Positions 36,952-48,627 of a stretch of DNA of 64,000 nt are shown here, piece after piece. The first letter of the stretch is position 1; the number at the start of each line of letters is the position of its first letter. The notes under the pieces are model-generated. The model was not told the DNA's origin, made no database searches, and saw only the letters and a program-made list of their open reading frames with translations. A program made the position numbers and the translations under genes. The stretch spans positions 682,001-746,000 of the forward strand of contig NZ_PJAR01000044.1 of the NCBI RefSeq assembly GCF_002836745.1, read 5' to 3'. This DNA is from Glaciecola sp. 33A (GTDB lineage: Bacteria; Pseudomonadota; Gammaproteobacteria; Enterobacterales; Alteromonadaceae).

Positions 36952-37653
36952 TTATTGACTGCGTTGGTCGTCAATAATGTAATTCTTTGGAATATCAAAC
37001 GAAAACAGCGACGGTGAAACGGATTCGTTTTGAGCTATATTTGAAAACACTAATAAGCTCTTTTGCTGTTGTCTATCTGTTGATTGCAGGCGAGTAAGTT
37101 CATCGCCGTTGAACTCAATAATCAATGAAACGATGTTTGCATTTTCATTTTTTGATGTAACTACAAATCGAGACTGTTTGTTTTCAACAATAACCGTATT
37201 CCACTGTGTTTCATCATCTGAGACTAGCAGCATTAAGGGATTATTTTGGCTTATTGATGTTTGTTTTATTACCGTAACTTGCTCTACAAATGGGTCAATG
37301 TTCCACACAGTCGTACCATCGGCAATAAGCAAAGTCTCGTCCGGCAATTGAGTCTCCCAACGCAGCATATTTGGCGTTTTTAAAGTCAATGTACCCGATG
37401 ACTTTTGTAATTCTTTGCCACTAATATCAGAAATACTCTGTGAGAAATTAGCCGAATATGAAACTAGTTTGCTGAGTTTTATTTTTAACTCATTCTTTGG
37501 CGTGGTATTTTGTGCTTCTTGCGCAGCGGAATCAGCACTTATGGCAGCGTTGCTTAGCGTCATTAAACTGAGCACAATGACAGCAGATGAAGTTATCCTT
37601 CGAAGCTTATTTTTGAGCAAAGTAAAACGTTCATTTTTGACCAGAGTCAACAT
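36952..37653 (-). CDS. lolA: Outer-membrane lipoprotein carrier protein LolA
   Basis: This 233-residue periplasmic protein has an N-terminal signal peptide after an unusually long leader (basic run KNKLRR, hydrophobic core, SNAAISADS cleavage region). It carries lipoproteins from LolCDE to LolB. Family blocks are ANFSQSI, KTPNMLRWETQ and TTVWNIDP. The ribosome site AAGGA overlaps the ftsK stop codon, so translation is coupled. It is slightly longer than E. coli LolA, with a linker after the signal. Confidence 0.9.
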   Translation of the reverse strand: MLTLVKNERFTLLKNKLRRITSSAVIVLSLMTLSNAAISADSAAQEAQNTTPKNELKIKLSKLVSYSANFSQSISDISGKELQKSSGTLTLKTPNMLRWETQLPDETLLIADGTTVWNIDPFVEQVTVIKQTSISQNNPLMLLVSDDETQWNTVIVENKQSRFVVTSKNENANIVSLIIEFNGDELTRLQSTDRQQQKSLLVFSNIAQNESVSPSLFSFDIPKNYIIDDQRSQ

Positions 37654-37656
37654 AAT

Positions 37657-40182
37657 TTAATCCTTTGGTGGAGGTGGTGCTAACACCTCTCTATTGCCGT
37701 TATGGCCGGGTGAGCTTACGACACCGCTCTGTTCCATTTGTTCAACTAAACGTGCAGCTCTGTTGTAGCCAATCCTAAATTTACGTTGCACGCTTGATAC
37801 AGAAGCGCGGCGCGTTTGGGTAATGAAAGCGACCGCCTCGTCATAAAATGCATCATACTCTTGATCTTCCCCATCCGGACTTTCTCCAGGTAACAATACT
37901 TCGGATGTTGCTTCGCCATTTAGGATCTCATCGATGTATTGAGGTGCACCTCGTTGTTTCCAATCTGCAACGACAGCATGAACTTCGTGGTCGTCCACAA
38001 ATGCACCATGGACGCGAGTTGTAATGCTGGTACCAGGGGGGTTATACAACATATCTCCAGCCCCTAACAATGATTCTGCACCTTGTTGGTCAAGTATGGT
38101 TCTTGAGTCAATTTTACTAGATACTTGGAATGCAATTCTCGTTGGAATGTTGGCTTTGATTAAGCCTGTTATAACATCTACAGACGGTCTTTGAGTCGCT
38201 AAGATAAGGTGTATACCAGCAGCACGAGCCTTTTGTGCAATCCTTGCGATCAGTTCTTCAACCTTTTTACCGACGATCATCATCATGTCAGCAAATTCGT
38301 CGACGATGACAACAATGCTGGGTAATTTATTAAGTTCTGGAGCGCTGTCTTCCATGCTCTCCTCCGACTTCCATAGTGGGTCAAGTATCGGCTCACCGAT
38401 GTCTTTCGCATCTTTTATTTTCTTATTATAGCCCTTTAGGTTTCTAACACCCAGCGCAGACATTAAGCGGTAACGACGTTCCATTTCACCAACGCACCAA
38501 CGCAATGCGTTGGATGCCTGTTTCATGTCAGTTACCACTTCAGTTAACAGATGTGGTATGCCCTCATAAACAGAAAGCTCGAGCATTTTTGGATCAATCA
38601 TAATGAGGCGAACATCTTCAGGAGTCGATTTATAAAGTAAACTTAATATCATCACGTTTACGCCAACCGATTTACCTGAGCCAGTTGTACCAGCAACTAA
38701 TAAATGTGGCATTTTACCCAAATCAACCACAACTGGCTTACCTGAAATATCGGCTCCCAACACGATAGTTAACGGCGATTCACTGGTTTGAAACGCTTTG
38801 GTTTCAATCACTTCGCTAAGGCGAACCATTTCACGATGCTTGTTTGGGAGCTCTAAGCCTATAACGGACTTGCCAGGAATAACCTCGACAACACGAACCG
38901 AAATTGCTGACATTGCCCTCGCTAAATCTTTTGCTAAGGCAGTAATTTTACTCACTTTTACGCCCGGCGCTAAGTCCAGTTCAAAGCGGGTAATAACAGG
39001 ACCAGGTAATACATCAACCACGTTTGCGATGATGCTAAAGTCTGCTAGTTTTGCTTCTAGCAGCCTAGAGACTTGGTCTAACTCTTCTTGAGTAATTGGA
39101 TTTTCATGTTTGTCAGCGCGCTCTAATAAATCAAATGACGGCATGAGTGTTTTTCTGACGGGTATCGAAGCGGCTTCTTGACTTGATGTTGCGGGCTTTA
39201 TACTCTGTTCTGCACGCAATCCACCCTGCCCTGCACTTTTTGAAGCCCTAACAACTTTGATACGTTGACGCTCCACTGCAGGGATTGACTCCAGTTCATC
39301 CTCATCATCTTCAGTGTTATAAACATATTTATCAGAAGATTTTATATCATCTATACTTTCGTCTTCTGACATAAAAACCGCATCAGGAATATGGAATTTA
39401 GGTTCTGATTTAGTCCATGGGTTTGAAGCACTTGTTGTATCTAAATTACTTGTTTTATTTGTTGTGTTTTCACTTGCTTCAGGCCCTGGCTCAGCGCGTA
39501 AACTGGTTATACTTAATTCAGAGCTCTCGGTATTGATAGGTTTAGGCAATGCATTTTCATTTTTATTTACAAAAGAAGGTAGGGAAAGCGCGCTCACTTT
39601 TTGCGGCAACGTATATAAGTCTTTCGCTCTACTAATAGTAAATGAACCAATACTATCAATGATACTCAACCAAGAAATACCAGTCGCTAGTGTAAATCCA
39701 GTACAGAAAAAACAAATGAGCAGTAGTACAGTGCCAACAAAACTAAAATAAGGGACAAGTGCTGTGCTGATTATATCCCCCATAGCGCCGCCAGCGGACA
39801 CACTGTAGAAGTCATCAAAGTTGATACTAGCGATGCCCGTGAAGCCGAACACAACTAACAGGGCCCCCACCAGACGAAGGCTAATTGTGAGATAATCGAG
39901 TTTAGATACACTCTTCAGGTGCAGAAATATAAACCAGCCGCAAAACGCCAGAGCAAAGGGCAAAACATAGGCTGTGATACCAAACGTAAATAACAGAATA
40001 TCAGCAGCCCACGCGCCAGTGGAGCCCATCAAGTTCTGAATTTCATTGTGCAATCCAGCCTGCGACCAACCAGGGTCACTAGGATGAAATGAAGCTAATG
40101 CTATCAGCAAGAAAAAAGCAGTTGCACATGACAACATCATGCCTACTTCCATCAATCGTTGTGTTCCGGATAATCGCGCCAT
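37657..40182 (-). CDS. ftsK: DNA translocase FtsK
   Basis: This 841-residue septal protein has four N-terminal membrane helices (about 15-165), an acidic Ser-rich linker of roughly 160 residues, and a RecA-like motor. Walker A is [10 protein letters not shown] and Walker B is [13 protein letters not shown]. The C-terminal gamma winged-helix ([20 protein letters not shown]) reads KOPS sites. It resolves chromosome dimers with XerCD-dif during division. The linker is much shorter than in E. coli FtsK (1329 residues). It is the first gene of the operon with lolA, rarA, crcB, serS; lrp lies just upstream on the same strand. Confidence 0.97.
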   Translation of the reverse strand: MARLSGTQRLMEVGMMLSCATAFFLLIALASFHPSDPGWSQAGLHNEIQNLMGSTGAWAADILLFTFGITAYVLPFALAFCGWFIFLHLKSVSKLDYLTISLRLVGALLVVFGFTGIASINFDDFYSVSAGGAMGDIISTALVPYFSFVGTVLLLICFFCTGFTLATGISWLSIIDSIGSFTISRAKDLYTLPQKVSALSLPSFVNKNENALPKPINTESSELSITSLRAEPGPEASENTTNKTSNLDTTSASNPWTKSEPKFHIPDAVFMSEDESIDDIKSSDKYVYNTEDDEDELESIPAVERQRIKVVRASKSAGQGGLRAEQSIKPATSSQEAASIPVRKTLMPSFDLLERADKHENPITQEELDQVSRLLEAKLADFSIIANVVDVLPGPVITRFELDLAPGVKVSKITALAKDLARAMSAISVRVVEVIPGKSVIGLELPNKHREMVRLSEVIETKAFQTSESPLTIVLGADISGKPVVVDLGKMPHLLVAGTTGSGKSVGVNVMILSLLYKSTPEDVRLIMIDPKMLELSVYEGIPHLLTEVVTDMKQASNALRWCVGEMERRYRLMSALGVRNLKGYNKKIKDAKDIGEPILDPLWKSEESMEDSAPELNKLPSIVVIVDEFADMMMIVGKKVEELIARIAQKARAAGIHLILATQRPSVDVITGLIKANIPTRIAFQVSSKIDSRTILDQQGAESLLGAGDMLYNPPGTSITTRVHGAFVDDHEVHAVVADWKQRGAPQYIDEILNGEATSEVLLPGESPDGEDQEYDAFYDEAVAFITQTRRASVSSVQRKFRIGYNRAARLVEQMEQSGVVSSPGHNGNREVLAPPPPKD

Positions 40183-40292
40183 ATCCCTACAATTCTTTTA
40201 TTTATAATTCTTATTGAACTAGTGTTATCGCAACTAATCCATATGGGCTGTCAAGAATATCATAATCCAAACAACTGCATACAGGATGAATG

Positions 40293-40778
40293 TTATTTAT
40301 CGTTAATTTTTATTCGATTAGTGTGTTTTACTTCTTCCATCACAACGTAAGTACGAGATTCACTTACGCCAGGCAAACGCAATAAAGTATCACCTAACAA
40401 CTTACGATAACTAGACATGTCAGCAACTCTTGCTTTCAATAAAAAATCAAAATTCCCTGAAACTAAGTGGCATTCTTGAATGTCGTCCAATATTTGCACT
40501 GCCGTAGAAAATTCTGAGAATATATCAACCGAGGTTTTTGATAGTGTAATTTCAACAAACACTAGCATTGCTGCTCCCAGCATGGACGGATCAACTGTCG
40601 CCGTATAGCCAGTTATGTAACCCTGCTGCTCAAGGCGTTTAACTCTTTCTAAGCACGGACTGGGGCTTAAACCTACTTTTTTCGCTAATTCTACGTTGGA
40701 AAGTCTTCCGTCTAATTGCAGCGCAGTCAGTATTTTGCGGTCAATTCGGTCTATATGTTTAGGTGTCTTAACTAGCAT
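40293..40778 (-). CDS. lrp: Leucine-responsive regulator Lrp
   Basis: This 161-residue DNA-binding protein has an N-terminal helix-turn-helix (DRKILTALQLDGRLSNVELAKK) quoted in key part DGRLSNVELAKKVGLS, and a C-terminal RAM ligand-sensing domain (VSGNFDFLLKARV). It is close to E. coli Lrp, which shifts amino-acid metabolism between feast and famine. It diverges from ald over 120 bases and lies 110 bases upstream of ftsK on the minus strand, as in E. coli. Confidence 0.93.
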   Translation of the reverse strand: MLVKTPKHIDRIDRKILTALQLDGRLSNVELAKKVGLSPSPCLERVKRLEQQGYITGYTATVDPSMLGAAMLVFVEITLSKTSVDIFSEFSTAVQILDDIQECHLVSGNFDFLLKARVADMSSYRKLLGDTLLRLPGVSESRTYVVMEEVKHTNRIKINDK

Positions 40779-40898
40779 TTAATTTCATTAATCACTCAAT
40801 TATCAGAAGATTATACTGCATTTGTAAGATCTTCGATATTTTTATTTACTAAAAATACAGTAAACTGCACCCAATTAATTAACATTTAAGGTCTTAAG

Positions 40899-42029
40899 AT
40901 GATTGTTGGTGTACCAAAGGAAATAAAAAATCATGAATATCGCGTCGGACTTACTCCGGCTGCAGTTCAGGAGTTTGTTAAATGCGGTCATGAGGTGCTT
41001 GTGCAGACTAATGCAGGTACGTCGATAGGTTTCACGGACGCACTTTATACAAATGCAGGTGCCATAATTATTGCAACGCCTGAAGAAATATTTGCTAAAG
41101 CAGACATGATAGTTAAAGTGAAAGAACCACAGGCAAACGAATGCAAAATGCTTCGTCGGGGGCAAACTCTCTACACCTATCTGCACCTTGCTCCAGATCC
41201 AGTACAAACACAATTATTGGTTGAATCAGGTGCAACTTGTATTGCCTATGAGACTGTCACAGACCATCGTGGAACGCTTCCCCTTTTAGCCCCAATGAGC
41301 GAAGTTGCAGGTCGTATGTCAATTCAAGCGGGTGCTCATTACCTGGAAAAAGCAAGCGGCGGTAGCGGCACCTTATTAGGCGGCGTACCCGGTGTTGCAC
41401 CAGGCAAAGTGCTCATTATTGGCGGCGGTGTTGTTGGTTTAAATGCTGCCAAAATGGCGATGGGACTGGGTGCTGATGTTACTATCCTTGACCGTTCCTT
41501 AAATCGTTTACGTGAACTAGATGATATTTTTGAGGGCCGCTTAGCGACTGTATTTTCAACATCTGAAGCCATTGATTATCATTCATCACGAGCCGACTTA
41601 GTCATTGGTGCTGTTCTAGTTCCTGGTGCTGCGGCTCCAAAACTGCTAAATCGCGAACATATTAAAAATATGAAGCCAGGTTCTGTCGTGGTTGATGTTG
41701 CTATTGATCAAGGCGGTTGTTTTGAAACGTCAAAAGCAACAACACATCAAGACCCTGTTTATATTATTGATGATGTAGTTCATTACTGCGTAGCAAACAT
41801 GCCTGGTGGTGTGGCACGTACATCGACAATGGCCCTGAATAACGCTACATTGTCATTTGGTTTAGCATTAGCAAACAAAGGTCCTAAGCAGGCAATGCTA
41901 GATGATCCACACTTGCTAAATGGACTGAATGTACATAATGGTATCGTTACATACAAAGCGGTAGTTGACGCATTAGGCGAGAAATTAGGCTTAACTTACC
42001 TACCTGCGGCAGAAGCACTAAATAGTTAA
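40899..42029 (+). CDS. ald: Alanine dehydrogenase
   Basis: This 376-residue enzyme interconverts alanine and pyruvate with NAD(H) and ammonium in the cytoplasm. The N-terminal substrate domain has [17 protein letters not shown] and the catalytic histidine region YTYLHLAPD; the Rossmann nucleotide motif is [20 protein letters not shown] (20 residues) near residue 173. It diverges from lrp, so Lrp regulation is likely. A strong terminator follows. Confidence 0.97.
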   Translation: MIVGVPKEIKNHEYRVGLTPAAVQEFVKCGHEVLVQTNAGTSIGFTDALYTNAGAIIIATPEEIFAKADMIVKVKEPQANECKMLRRGQTLYTYLHLAPDPVQTQLLVESGATCIAYETVTDHRGTLPLLAPMSEVAGRMSIQAGAHYLEKASGGSGTLLGGVPGVAPGKVLIIGGGVVGLNAAKMAMGLGADVTILDRSLNRLRELDDIFEGRLATVFSTSEAIDYHSSRADLVIGAVLVPGAAAPKLLNREHIKNMKPGSVVVDVAIDQGGCFETSKATTHQDPVYIIDDVVHYCVANMPGGVARTSTMALNNATLSFGLALANKGPKQAMLDDPHLLNGLNVHNGIVTYKAVVDALGEKLGLTYLPAAEALNS

Positions 42030-42050
42030 GTATTATTGTTAAGAGTATCA

Positions 42051-42078
42051 AAGGAGCCGATTTAGGCTCCTTTTTTTT
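42051..42078 (+). terminator. Intrinsic terminator of ald
   Basis: AAGGAGCC/GGCTCCTT stem with six-base loop, followed by eight T. Confidence 0.9.
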
Positions 42079-42261
42079 GGCTCTATTGGCGTTAGTTATT
42101 GAAAGAGAATATTTGGGAGAGAATTCGGTAGGAGTCGATCCTCTTATAACTAGATATAGGAAACGAAGTTTACACAAAATTTACTTTATCTTGAATTGTC
42201 TTTACGTTAACTAGCGTAAAGTATAGGTAGTCGGATAACAAAAACAGGAAAGGTCGATATT

Positions 42262-43308
42262 ATGATTTTTAAAAGATATTTATTAATAAGTATGTCTGTT
42301 TATTTTTTTCTTATAATTAGTGGTTGTGGTGGCAGCGATCCTTCACAAAGTCCAATTGAAGAAACGAACCACCAAACTAATCCTCCGGCTACGATTACCG
42401 CAGAGGTTTACAAATTGGCGAACTTCTCTGTTCATCTAACCACCGATGTTAAATATGGCGAAGGTTTAAGCCACGCCTATTGGAATACGGAGTCTTCGGA
42501 TTCAAAAAATCTACTATTGGATATTTATAAACCAAATAATGAAGAACCCTTAAAACCAGCCGTTGTTTTTATTCATGGCGGAGGCTTTACAGGTGGCGAT
42601 AAGTCAATGGCCGCAGCTTTTGATACGCTGACATACTTTGCGGAGCGAGGTTTTATCGGCATCTCCATCAACTATCGACTATTAAGGGATTACGGAACAT
42701 TGCCGAACACTTTACTCAATGCAATTAACGCTATACCAAATTTATCGGAAAGTTCACGCGATCAAGTGAAAGCTATGTACCCTGCAATTCGAGACGCCAA
42801 AGGTGCTATTCGTTGGGTCTATCAGCAAGCTGATGCACTTGGTATTGATACTGATCACATTTCAGTTGTGGGTGGTTCAGCGGGATCTATAATCGGCGTC
42901 GCTCTTGGCGTCATCAATTCTGAAGACTACACTAATGAATTGACGACAAGTGACGATCCAACATTAATAACAGTAAATTTAGATCAGAGCGCTGTTGTGC
43001 ATACCGTAATTAATCATTGGGGGTCTGGTGGAGGTGTTAATCTTCTTGAACAGCTCGATGGTGTCTCACGATGGGATGAATCTGATTCACCTTTGAGCAT
43101 AGTCCACGGTACTGTTGACACTACCGTGGCATTTAGTAACGCGCAAGAACTCCGAGCCATCTATTCGTCAACGGGTGCCCCGTTTGCTTACTATCCACTA
43201 GAAGGCATGGGACATGGCGCTTGGAGTGCTACCGTTGGAGGTAAAACACTTAATGAATTAGCCTTCGACTTTATTGTAAGCTCCCAAGGTCTTTCAGTTA
43301 TAGAATAA
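42262..43308 (+). CDS. Lipoprotein alpha/beta-hydrolase (esterase/lipase-like)
   Basis: This 348-residue protein has a lipoprotein signal peptide (hydrophobic start, lipobox ISGC near residue 22) and an alpha/beta-hydrolase domain. The oxyanion-hole motif HGGGFTGGDKS, the nucleophile elbow GGSAG, the acid in HGTVDTTVAF and the histidine in GMGHGAW form a complete catalytic set. It likely hydrolyses esters in the periplasm or at the outer membrane; the substrate is unknown. It stands alone between the ald terminator and the convergent pyrF gene. Confidence 0.85.
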   Translation: MIFKRYLLISMSVYFFLIISGCGGSDPSQSPIEETNHQTNPPATITAEVYKLANFSVHLTTDVKYGEGLSHAYWNTESSDSKNLLLDIYKPNNEEPLKPAVVFIHGGGFTGGDKSMAAAFDTLTYFAERGFIGISINYRLLRDYGTLPNTLLNAINAIPNLSESSRDQVKAMYPAIRDAKGAIRWVYQQADALGIDTDHISVVGGSAGSIIGVALGVINSEDYTNELTTSDDPTLITVNLDQSAVVHTVINHWGSGGGVNLLEQLDGVSRWDESDSPLSIVHGTVDTTVAFSNAQELRAIYSSTGAPFAYYPLEGMGHGAWSATVGGKTLNELAFDFIVSSQGLSVIE

Positions 43309-43495
43309 GGCTACCTTTAAATAGTTCGTTTACCGAAGGGGACAAATAATACCATCCCCCTTAGACTCACTGATAAGGTTTAGTGAAGCTTTTTTTCCTC
43401 AGTGCCATGTCTCCTATGCGCTGCGTGCATTAAGTATAGGATTATTCCCCGAGAACAACAGCTAATGCTAATAGCGCCTTTTTTATAAATGCGTA

Positions 43496-44215
43496 CTATT
43501 TAGATAAGTGAAAAATTGAAGTGTTAATGTCGTTTAAGCTGCTGAGAGGGTCAGCCGCTTGGGTTATAGGCCTACCTATAACTAAATAGTTAACACCACT
43601 TTCAAGAGCGGTTAGCGGTGTTGCAATTCTCACTTGGTCACCTGTTTTTGAGCCAATCGGCCTAATACCAGGCGTCACTAGCAAAAAATCATGATTCAGT
43701 ATTTTTCTTAACTCGATGGCTTCCTGAGCAGAACATACGACACCATCCAAACCGCATTCTTGAGTTAACAAAGCTAAGCGTTTAACTTGCTCACTAATTT
43801 GTATATTGCCCACCACTGAATCCAATTGATTTTGGTCCATGCTAGTTAATACCGTTACCGCTGTCAGCAGAGGTCTATTTATTCCGGTCTCTTTGAGTGC
43901 TTCTATGGCTGCCTTCATCATATCGGGACCACCGCTAGCGTGCACGTTTACCATCCAAATACCCAATGAAGCGGCTGCTTTAACCGCTTTAGCTACTGTA
44001 TTTGGTATATCATGAAATTTCAGATCTAGGAAAACATCAAAGCCTAAAGCAACCACTTTCTTAACCCAGTCGGGTCCAAAATAAGTAAACATTTCCTTAC
44101 CAATTTTCAAACGACATGCATTTGGATCGAGCTTTGAAATCAACTCGTTAGCTGCGTGTAGATTATCAAAATCAAGTGCAACAATGACTTTCGGGTCGCA
44201 AAAAGTTACAGACAT
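43496..44215 (-). CDS. pyrF: Orotidine 5'-phosphate decarboxylase
   Basis: This 239-residue TIM-barrel enzyme catalyses the last step of UMP synthesis. The catalytic lysine-aspartate cluster [12 protein letters not shown] and the phosphate-binding TPGIRP and VIGRPIT blocks are present. It is downstream of lapB with 7 bases between, as in E. coli. Confidence 0.98.
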   Translation of the reverse strand: MSVTFCDPKVIVALDFDNLHAANELISKLDPNACRLKIGKEMFTYFGPDWVKKVVALGFDVFLDLKFHDIPNTVAKAVKAAASLGIWMVNVHASGGPDMMKAAIEALKETGINRPLLTAVTVLTSMDQNQLDSVVGNIQISEQVKRLALLTQECGLDGVVCSAQEAIELRKILNHDFLLVTPGIRPIGSKTGDQVRIATPLTALESGVNYLVIGRPITQAADPLSSLNDINTSIFHLSK

Positions 44216-44222
44216 ACTGATA

Positions 44223-45395
44223 TTATTCTCCGTCTAGGCCTTTAATGGGTTTACTGCTGGACCAGGTTTTGCAGGCGGGACAAAGCCAATGCAATTGACG
44301 ACCAGAGAAACCGCAGCTGTTGCATCTATATTTTGGGCGTTGGCTTATTTGCTTATCGAGAAGCGATTGTAAGTGACCTAGACTTTCTTGCGCCTTTTTA
44401 GCATCACTGAAGTTGTCTTGGTAGAGCTTAAGTAGTGTTTTGAATCCGCGCATAGTTGGCTGCTTCTGCAACTGCGAGACGAGAATGTTAATTGCATGCT
44501 CGTTGTCGCCATTGCGAGCAATAATATTCACCTTAGCAATATAAGAGGAGGCACATTTTTGCCAGTAAGGTTCTAACAGTTTTTCTAACTGCTCCCAACC
44601 ATCTGTTTTACTCGCCCATTCTTCCAACAAGGGAATAGCTTCACTTAACCAATCTAAGTCACGCTTGGGTATTTCAGATAAGTACGCAAAACCTTCTTTA
44701 TAATTTTCCGAGGCAAGTGCCAGTTTTCCAAGGTCTAGCCATGCTCGCACTTGGCTACCATCGATCATGATCGCTTTTTTCAATAGCGAGGTGGCTTCAT
44801 CTTTTTTGTTTTCTTCAAGCAATGCTTTTGCTTGCTCACAATAAAAGTGTGAGAGCAAAACGTACAAGTGTTTATCGTTTGGCGTTATCTGAATACTGGT
44901 ACTTGCTAACTCAATCGCCTTGTTCCACTCTTTGGTCACTTGATAAATATTAAACAGTTTTTGCTGGGCTACATCAAAGTGTTGAGTCTGTTCTAATAAC
45001 TGTAAAAATACACCTTCAGCACGTTCCAAAAAACCAGCCAGTAAATAATCTGTTCCCAACTCTAAAAGTGCTAGAGCCTCTTGCTTATTGCTTATTTCAT
45101 CTCTGCTTATAAGGTTCTGATGAACTCTAATGGCTCTATCTAATTCACCTCGATGTCTAAAGAAGTTCCCCATAGCGATATGTGTTTCAACTGTATCATT
45201 ATTAACACTGATCATTTTCATGAGGGTATCAACCGCTTTATCAGGTTGGTCAGAAAGTAAGAAGTTTAATCCTTTGTAATAGTGCTTTGAAAGAATAGAG
45301 GATTGTCTACGTTGGGCTTTTCTAAGACTGTTTCGGCCCATAACCCAACCGTACGCAACGGCAACGGGTAACGCTAAGAATAATGCTTCTAACAT
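44223..45395 (-). CDS. lapB: LPS assembly regulator LapB (YciM)
   Basis: This 390-residue inner-membrane protein has an N-terminal anchor, about nine TPR repeats (for example [18 protein letters not shown]) and a C-terminal rubredoxin-like metal site with two CxxC pairs (CNSCGFSG and CPACKTW). It couples FtsH-driven degradation of LpxC to lipopolysaccharide levels. It is adjacent to lapA, with no gap, as in E. coli. Confidence 0.96.
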   Translation of the reverse strand: MLEALFLALPVAVAYGWVMGRNSLRKAQRRQSSILSKHYYKGLNFLLSDQPDKAVDTLMKMISVNNDTVETHIAMGNFFRHRGELDRAIRVHQNLISRDEISNKQEALALLELGTDYLLAGFLERAEGVFLQLLEQTQHFDVAQQKLFNIYQVTKEWNKAIELASTSIQITPNDKHLYVLLSHFYCEQAKALLEENKKDEATSLLKKAIMIDGSQVRAWLDLGKLALASENYKEGFAYLSEIPKRDLDWLSEAIPLLEEWASKTDGWEQLEKLLEPYWQKCASSYIAKVNIIARNGDNEHAINILVSQLQKQPTMRGFKTLLKLYQDNFSDAKKAQESLGHLQSLLDKQISQRPKYRCNSCGFSGRQLHWLCPACKTWSSSKPIKGLDGE

Positions 45396-45656
45396 TTATG
45401 CGGAATCTTTTGATAGCTTCTTCAGCCTTCGTTGCAAAAGTGTATTTTGCATTTTGAGGCCTAGAAAACGAAGTACCATCATCAAAAACCCAATTAAAAA
45501 GCCTAATGCTATGGTGATAACCATAAACGTAGAGACTCTTAACTCAGCTTTAGCGACGAGGTAATTGACGGTAATCATTTGGGTATTTTGAGAACCAATA
45601 ACAATCGATATCATTAATAACATGATAATGACAACGACAACGATTATTCCTTTCAT
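45396..45656 (-). CDS. lapA: LPS assembly protein LapA (YciS)
   Basis: The supported start is the ATG at 45654-45656 (MKGIIVVVVI), giving 86 residues, rather than a longer upstream frame. It has two membrane helices (about 3-22 and 45-65) and a basic C-terminus. It is the partner of LapB at the inner membrane. It precedes lapB directly and follows ihfB after about 30 bases. Confidence 0.9.
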   Translation of the reverse strand: MKGIIVVVVIIMLLMISIVIGSQNTQMITVNYLVAKAELRVSTFMVITIALGFLIGFLMMVLRFLGLKMQNTLLQRRLKKLSKDSA

Positions 45657-45687
45657 CGAATAGCCTTGATTACTGAATAGCGAATAT

Positions 45688-45966
45688 TTACAGGTCGACT
45701 CTATCTCTGAGTTCCTTGCCTGCTTTAAAATGCGGTACATGCTTACCTGTTAACTCTACAGTCTCTCCTGTTTTAGGGTTACGACCAGTGCGAGGTGAAC
45801 GATAATGTAGTGAAAAACTGCCAAAACCTCTTATTTCAATGCGTTCGCCGCGTTGAAGGGTTTGGGCCATTTGTTCTAATAATTCTTTAATTGCAAGTTC
45901 AAGCTCTTTACCCTGCAGGTGCTGTGCTTTCTCGCCTAAACGGTCTATAAGTTCTGATTTGGTCAC
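45688..45966 (-). CDS. ihfB: Integration host factor beta subunit
   Basis: This 92-residue DNA-bending protein, with IhfA, shapes DNA at promoters and recombination sites. The HU/IHF core is clear: [10 protein letters not shown] start, [20 protein letters not shown] (20 residues) and the minor-groove proline in GRNPKTGE. It lies downstream of rpsA, as in E. coli. Confidence 0.97.
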   Translation of the reverse strand: MTKSELIDRLGEKAQHLQGKELELAIKELLEQMAQTLQRGERIEIRGFGSFSLHYRSPRTGRNPKTGETVELTGKHVPHFKAGKELRDRVDL

Positions 45967-46012
45967 GCCGATCTCCTATTTAAGAATGATATACAGCAAC
46001 CAGGGAGAAATT

Positions 46013-46035
46013 GGAGCGACAGGGACTGTCGCTCC
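46013..46035 (-). terminator. Hairpin between rpsA and ihfB
   Basis: A perfect 10-bp stem GGAGCGACAG/CTGTCGCTCC with a three-base loop follows rpsA. Only a short AATTTC follows on the minus strand, so it is an attenuator or RNA-stability element rather than a full terminator. Confidence 0.6.
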
Positions 46036-46043
46036 GAATTGCA

Positions 46044-47717
46044 TTACTCGCCTTTAGCAGCTTTAAATGCTTCTGCCATCGCGCTAGCGAAACCAGCTTC
46101 GTCGGTCTTGTTGTTAACACTATCAATCGCTTCTTTCTCATCAGCGTGATCTTTAGCCTTAACCGAAAGATTAACAATGCGGTTCTTACGGTCAACACCC
46201 ATGAATTTAGCATCGATTGCATCACCAACCTTCACTACTTCACCAGCATCTTCCACTCTATCGCGTGTGAGGTCACCAATACGGATATAACCAACAACTT
46301 CATCACCAAGTTGAACTGTTACACCTTTTGCATCGGCCTCAATTACTGTTCCATTAACAATAGCACCTTTCTTGTTATCTGTCAGATACTTATTGAATGG
46401 GTCTTCTTCAATTTGTTTAACACCAAGTGAGATACGCTCACGTTCTGGGTCAACTTGAAGGACAACAGCTGAAATCTCGTCACCTTTCTTATAGTCACGA
46501 ACTGCATCTTCACCGGTTTTCTGCCATGAGATGTCAGATAAGTGAACAAGACCGTCAATGCCGCCATCAAGGCCAATAAAGATACCGAAGTCAGTAATTG
46601 ACTTGATCTTACCAGACACTTTGTCACCTTTTTCGTGTGACTTAGCGAATGTTTCCCAAGGATTATCGATGCATTGTTTGAGGCCAAGAGAAATACGACG
46701 ACGCTCTTCGTCAATTTCAAGTACCATAACTTCAACAACATCACCAAGGTTAACGACTTTAGATGGGTGAATATTTTTATTAGTCCAATCCATTTCTGAA
46801 ACGTGAACTAGACCTTCAACACCGTCTTCAATTTCTACAAAGCAACCGTAATCAGTTAAGTTAGTGACTGCACCACTTAAACGAGCACCTTCAGGGTAAC
46901 GATTAGCAATTTCTTGCCATGGATCATTGCCCATTTGCTTCATACCCAATGAAACGCGTGACTTTTCTTTATCAAACTTAAGCACTTTAACGTTGATTTC
47001 ATCACCAACATTAACGATTTCACTTGGGTGCTTAACGCGCTTCCAAGCCATATCTGTGATGTGTAGAAGACCATCTACACCACCTAAATCTACGAACGCG
47101 CCATAGTCAGTAAGGTTCTTAACGATACCTTTGACTTCATCACCTTCTTCCAAGTTGGAAAGAAGTTGATCACGTTCTGCGCTGCTCTCTGCTTCGATAA
47201 CTGCACGACGAGATACAACTACGTTATTACGCTTAGCATCAAGCTTAATAACTTTAAATTCTAATTCTTTGCCTTCAAGATGTACTGTTTCACGAACAGG
47301 ACGAACATCAACAAGTGAACCTGGTAAGAATGCGCGTACAGTATTAACTTCAACTGTGAAACCACCCTTAACTTTACCGTTGATAACACCTTTAATGGTT
47401 TCTTTCTCTTCGTAAGCTCTTTCAAGCTCAACCCACGCTTCGTGGCGTTTCGCTTTCTCACGAGAAAGAATAGTTTCACCGAAACCATCTTCGATTGCAT
47501 CTAATGCAACGTCAACAACATCCCCAACAGCGATTTCTAATGTACCGTCAGCCGCTTTAAATTGGTCTACCGGAATAGCACTTTCTGATTTCAAGCCAGC
47601 GTCAACAAGAACAATGTCCTTATCGATAGATACTACGGTACCTTTAACGATTGCGCCCGGGCGAGTTTCTATCTGTTGTAAGCTTTCTTCAAAAAGTTGT
47701 GCAAAATTTTCAGTCAT
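46044..47717 (-). CDS. rpsA: Ribosomal protein S1
   Basis: This 557-residue protein has six S1 RNA-binding repeats; repeats 3 to 5 begin clearly ([20 protein letters not shown] and similar). It helps the 30S subunit bind and unfold mRNA. Length is typical. The leader between rpsA and cmk contains a CCGTAA/TTACGG hairpin that could mediate S1 autoregulation. Confidence 0.98.
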   Translation of the reverse strand: MTENFAQLFEESLQQIETRPGAIVKGTVVSIDKDIVLVDAGLKSESAIPVDQFKAADGTLEIAVGDVVDVALDAIEDGFGETILSREKAKRHEAWVELERAYEEKETIKGVINGKVKGGFTVEVNTVRAFLPGSLVDVRPVRETVHLEGKELEFKVIKLDAKRNNVVVSRRAVIEAESSAERDQLLSNLEEGDEVKGIVKNLTDYGAFVDLGGVDGLLHITDMAWKRVKHPSEIVNVGDEINVKVLKFDKEKSRVSLGMKQMGNDPWQEIANRYPEGARLSGAVTNLTDYGCFVEIEDGVEGLVHVSEMDWTNKNIHPSKVVNLGDVVEVMVLEIDEERRRISLGLKQCIDNPWETFAKSHEKGDKVSGKIKSITDFGIFIGLDGGIDGLVHLSDISWQKTGEDAVRDYKKGDEISAVVLQVDPERERISLGVKQIEEDPFNKYLTDNKKGAIVNGTVIEADAKGVTVQLGDEVVGYIRIGDLTRDRVEDAGEVVKVGDAIDAKFMGVDRKNRIVNLSVKAKDHADEKEAIDSVNNKTDEAGFASAMAEAFKAAKGE

Positions 47718-47804
47718 ATTATTTGATAGTCTTTTTTAATCCGTAATATCATCCGTGGGGTTACGGGGTTGTTAATGATACCGTCGTCGTCCTAACAACA
47801 GTCT

Positions 47805-48491
47805 TTAAACATTTCCACCAAACAGCTTGGCTTCAATGAAATCTTTTGCCTTATCAAGCACTTGTTGTATACCCATTGAGGTAGAATCAAGTACTAAAGC
47901 GTCGCTTGCTGCCACTAAGGGAGCAACCGAGCGATTTGAATCACGCTCATCTCGAGCTTGTATATCCGATAAAAGGCGCGAAAGGTTAACATCATAACCT
48001 TTAAGTTTCAACTGATCGTATCGTCTTTGCGCTCTCGATTCAGCACTTGCAGTCAAATATATTTTTACATCCGCATTTGGAAACACCACAGTACCCATGT
48101 CTCTGCCATCTGCGACCAGTCCTGGCGCTTCAGCAAACGCCCGTTGTCGTCTTAAAAGCGCCTCTCTTACGGTTGGCAAAGCAGCTACTTGTGAAGCAAC
48201 CGAGCCCACTTCTTCGGTTCGAATATCGTCAGTGACATCCTCGCCCTCTAGAATCACTCGGGTTACTCCATTTTGGGTGTCAAACATGACGTCCAAACTA
48301 GCAGCTAATGGCACGATACCAACTTCGTCATCAGGCTCAATACCATGATGCGTTGTTGCTACAGCTAGCACTCTATAAATTGCACCGCTGTCTAGGAATT
48401 GCCACTGATAATGCTCAGCTAAAAGCGTACTTAGGGTCCCTTTCCCCGCCCCACTGGGTCCGTCAACAGTTACGACTGGCACTTTTTGCAT
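47805..48491 (-). CDS. cmk: Cytidylate kinase
   Basis: The best start is the ATG at 48489-48491 ([11 protein letters not shown]), preceded by GGAG, giving 228 residues. It phosphorylates CMP and dCMP. The P-loop is [11 protein letters not shown] and the LID/NMP-binding residues appear in [20 protein letters not shown] (20 residues). It precedes rpsA as in E. coli. Confidence 0.97.
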   Translation of the reverse strand: MQKVPVVTVDGPSGAGKGTLSTLLAEHYQWQFLDSGAIYRVLAVATTHHGIEPDDEVGIVPLAASLDVMFDTQNGVTRVILEGEDVTDDIRTEEVGSVASQVAALPTVREALLRRQRAFAEAPGLVADGRDMGTVVFPNADVKIYLTASAESRAQRRYDQLKLKGYDVNLSRLLSDIQARDERDSNRSVAPLVAASDALVLDSTSMGIQQVLDKAKDFIEAKLFGGNV

Positions 48492-48627
48492 AATTACTCC
48501 ATTACGTTCGCTGGCCGAAAAACGCGGCAATTATACGCACATGTGCCAACAGTGCAATGCTTTAGGGCATTCAACTGCCTTGAAACTAGCTATTTGCTAA
48601 TTTATGCGAACACTATTTACCTATCTA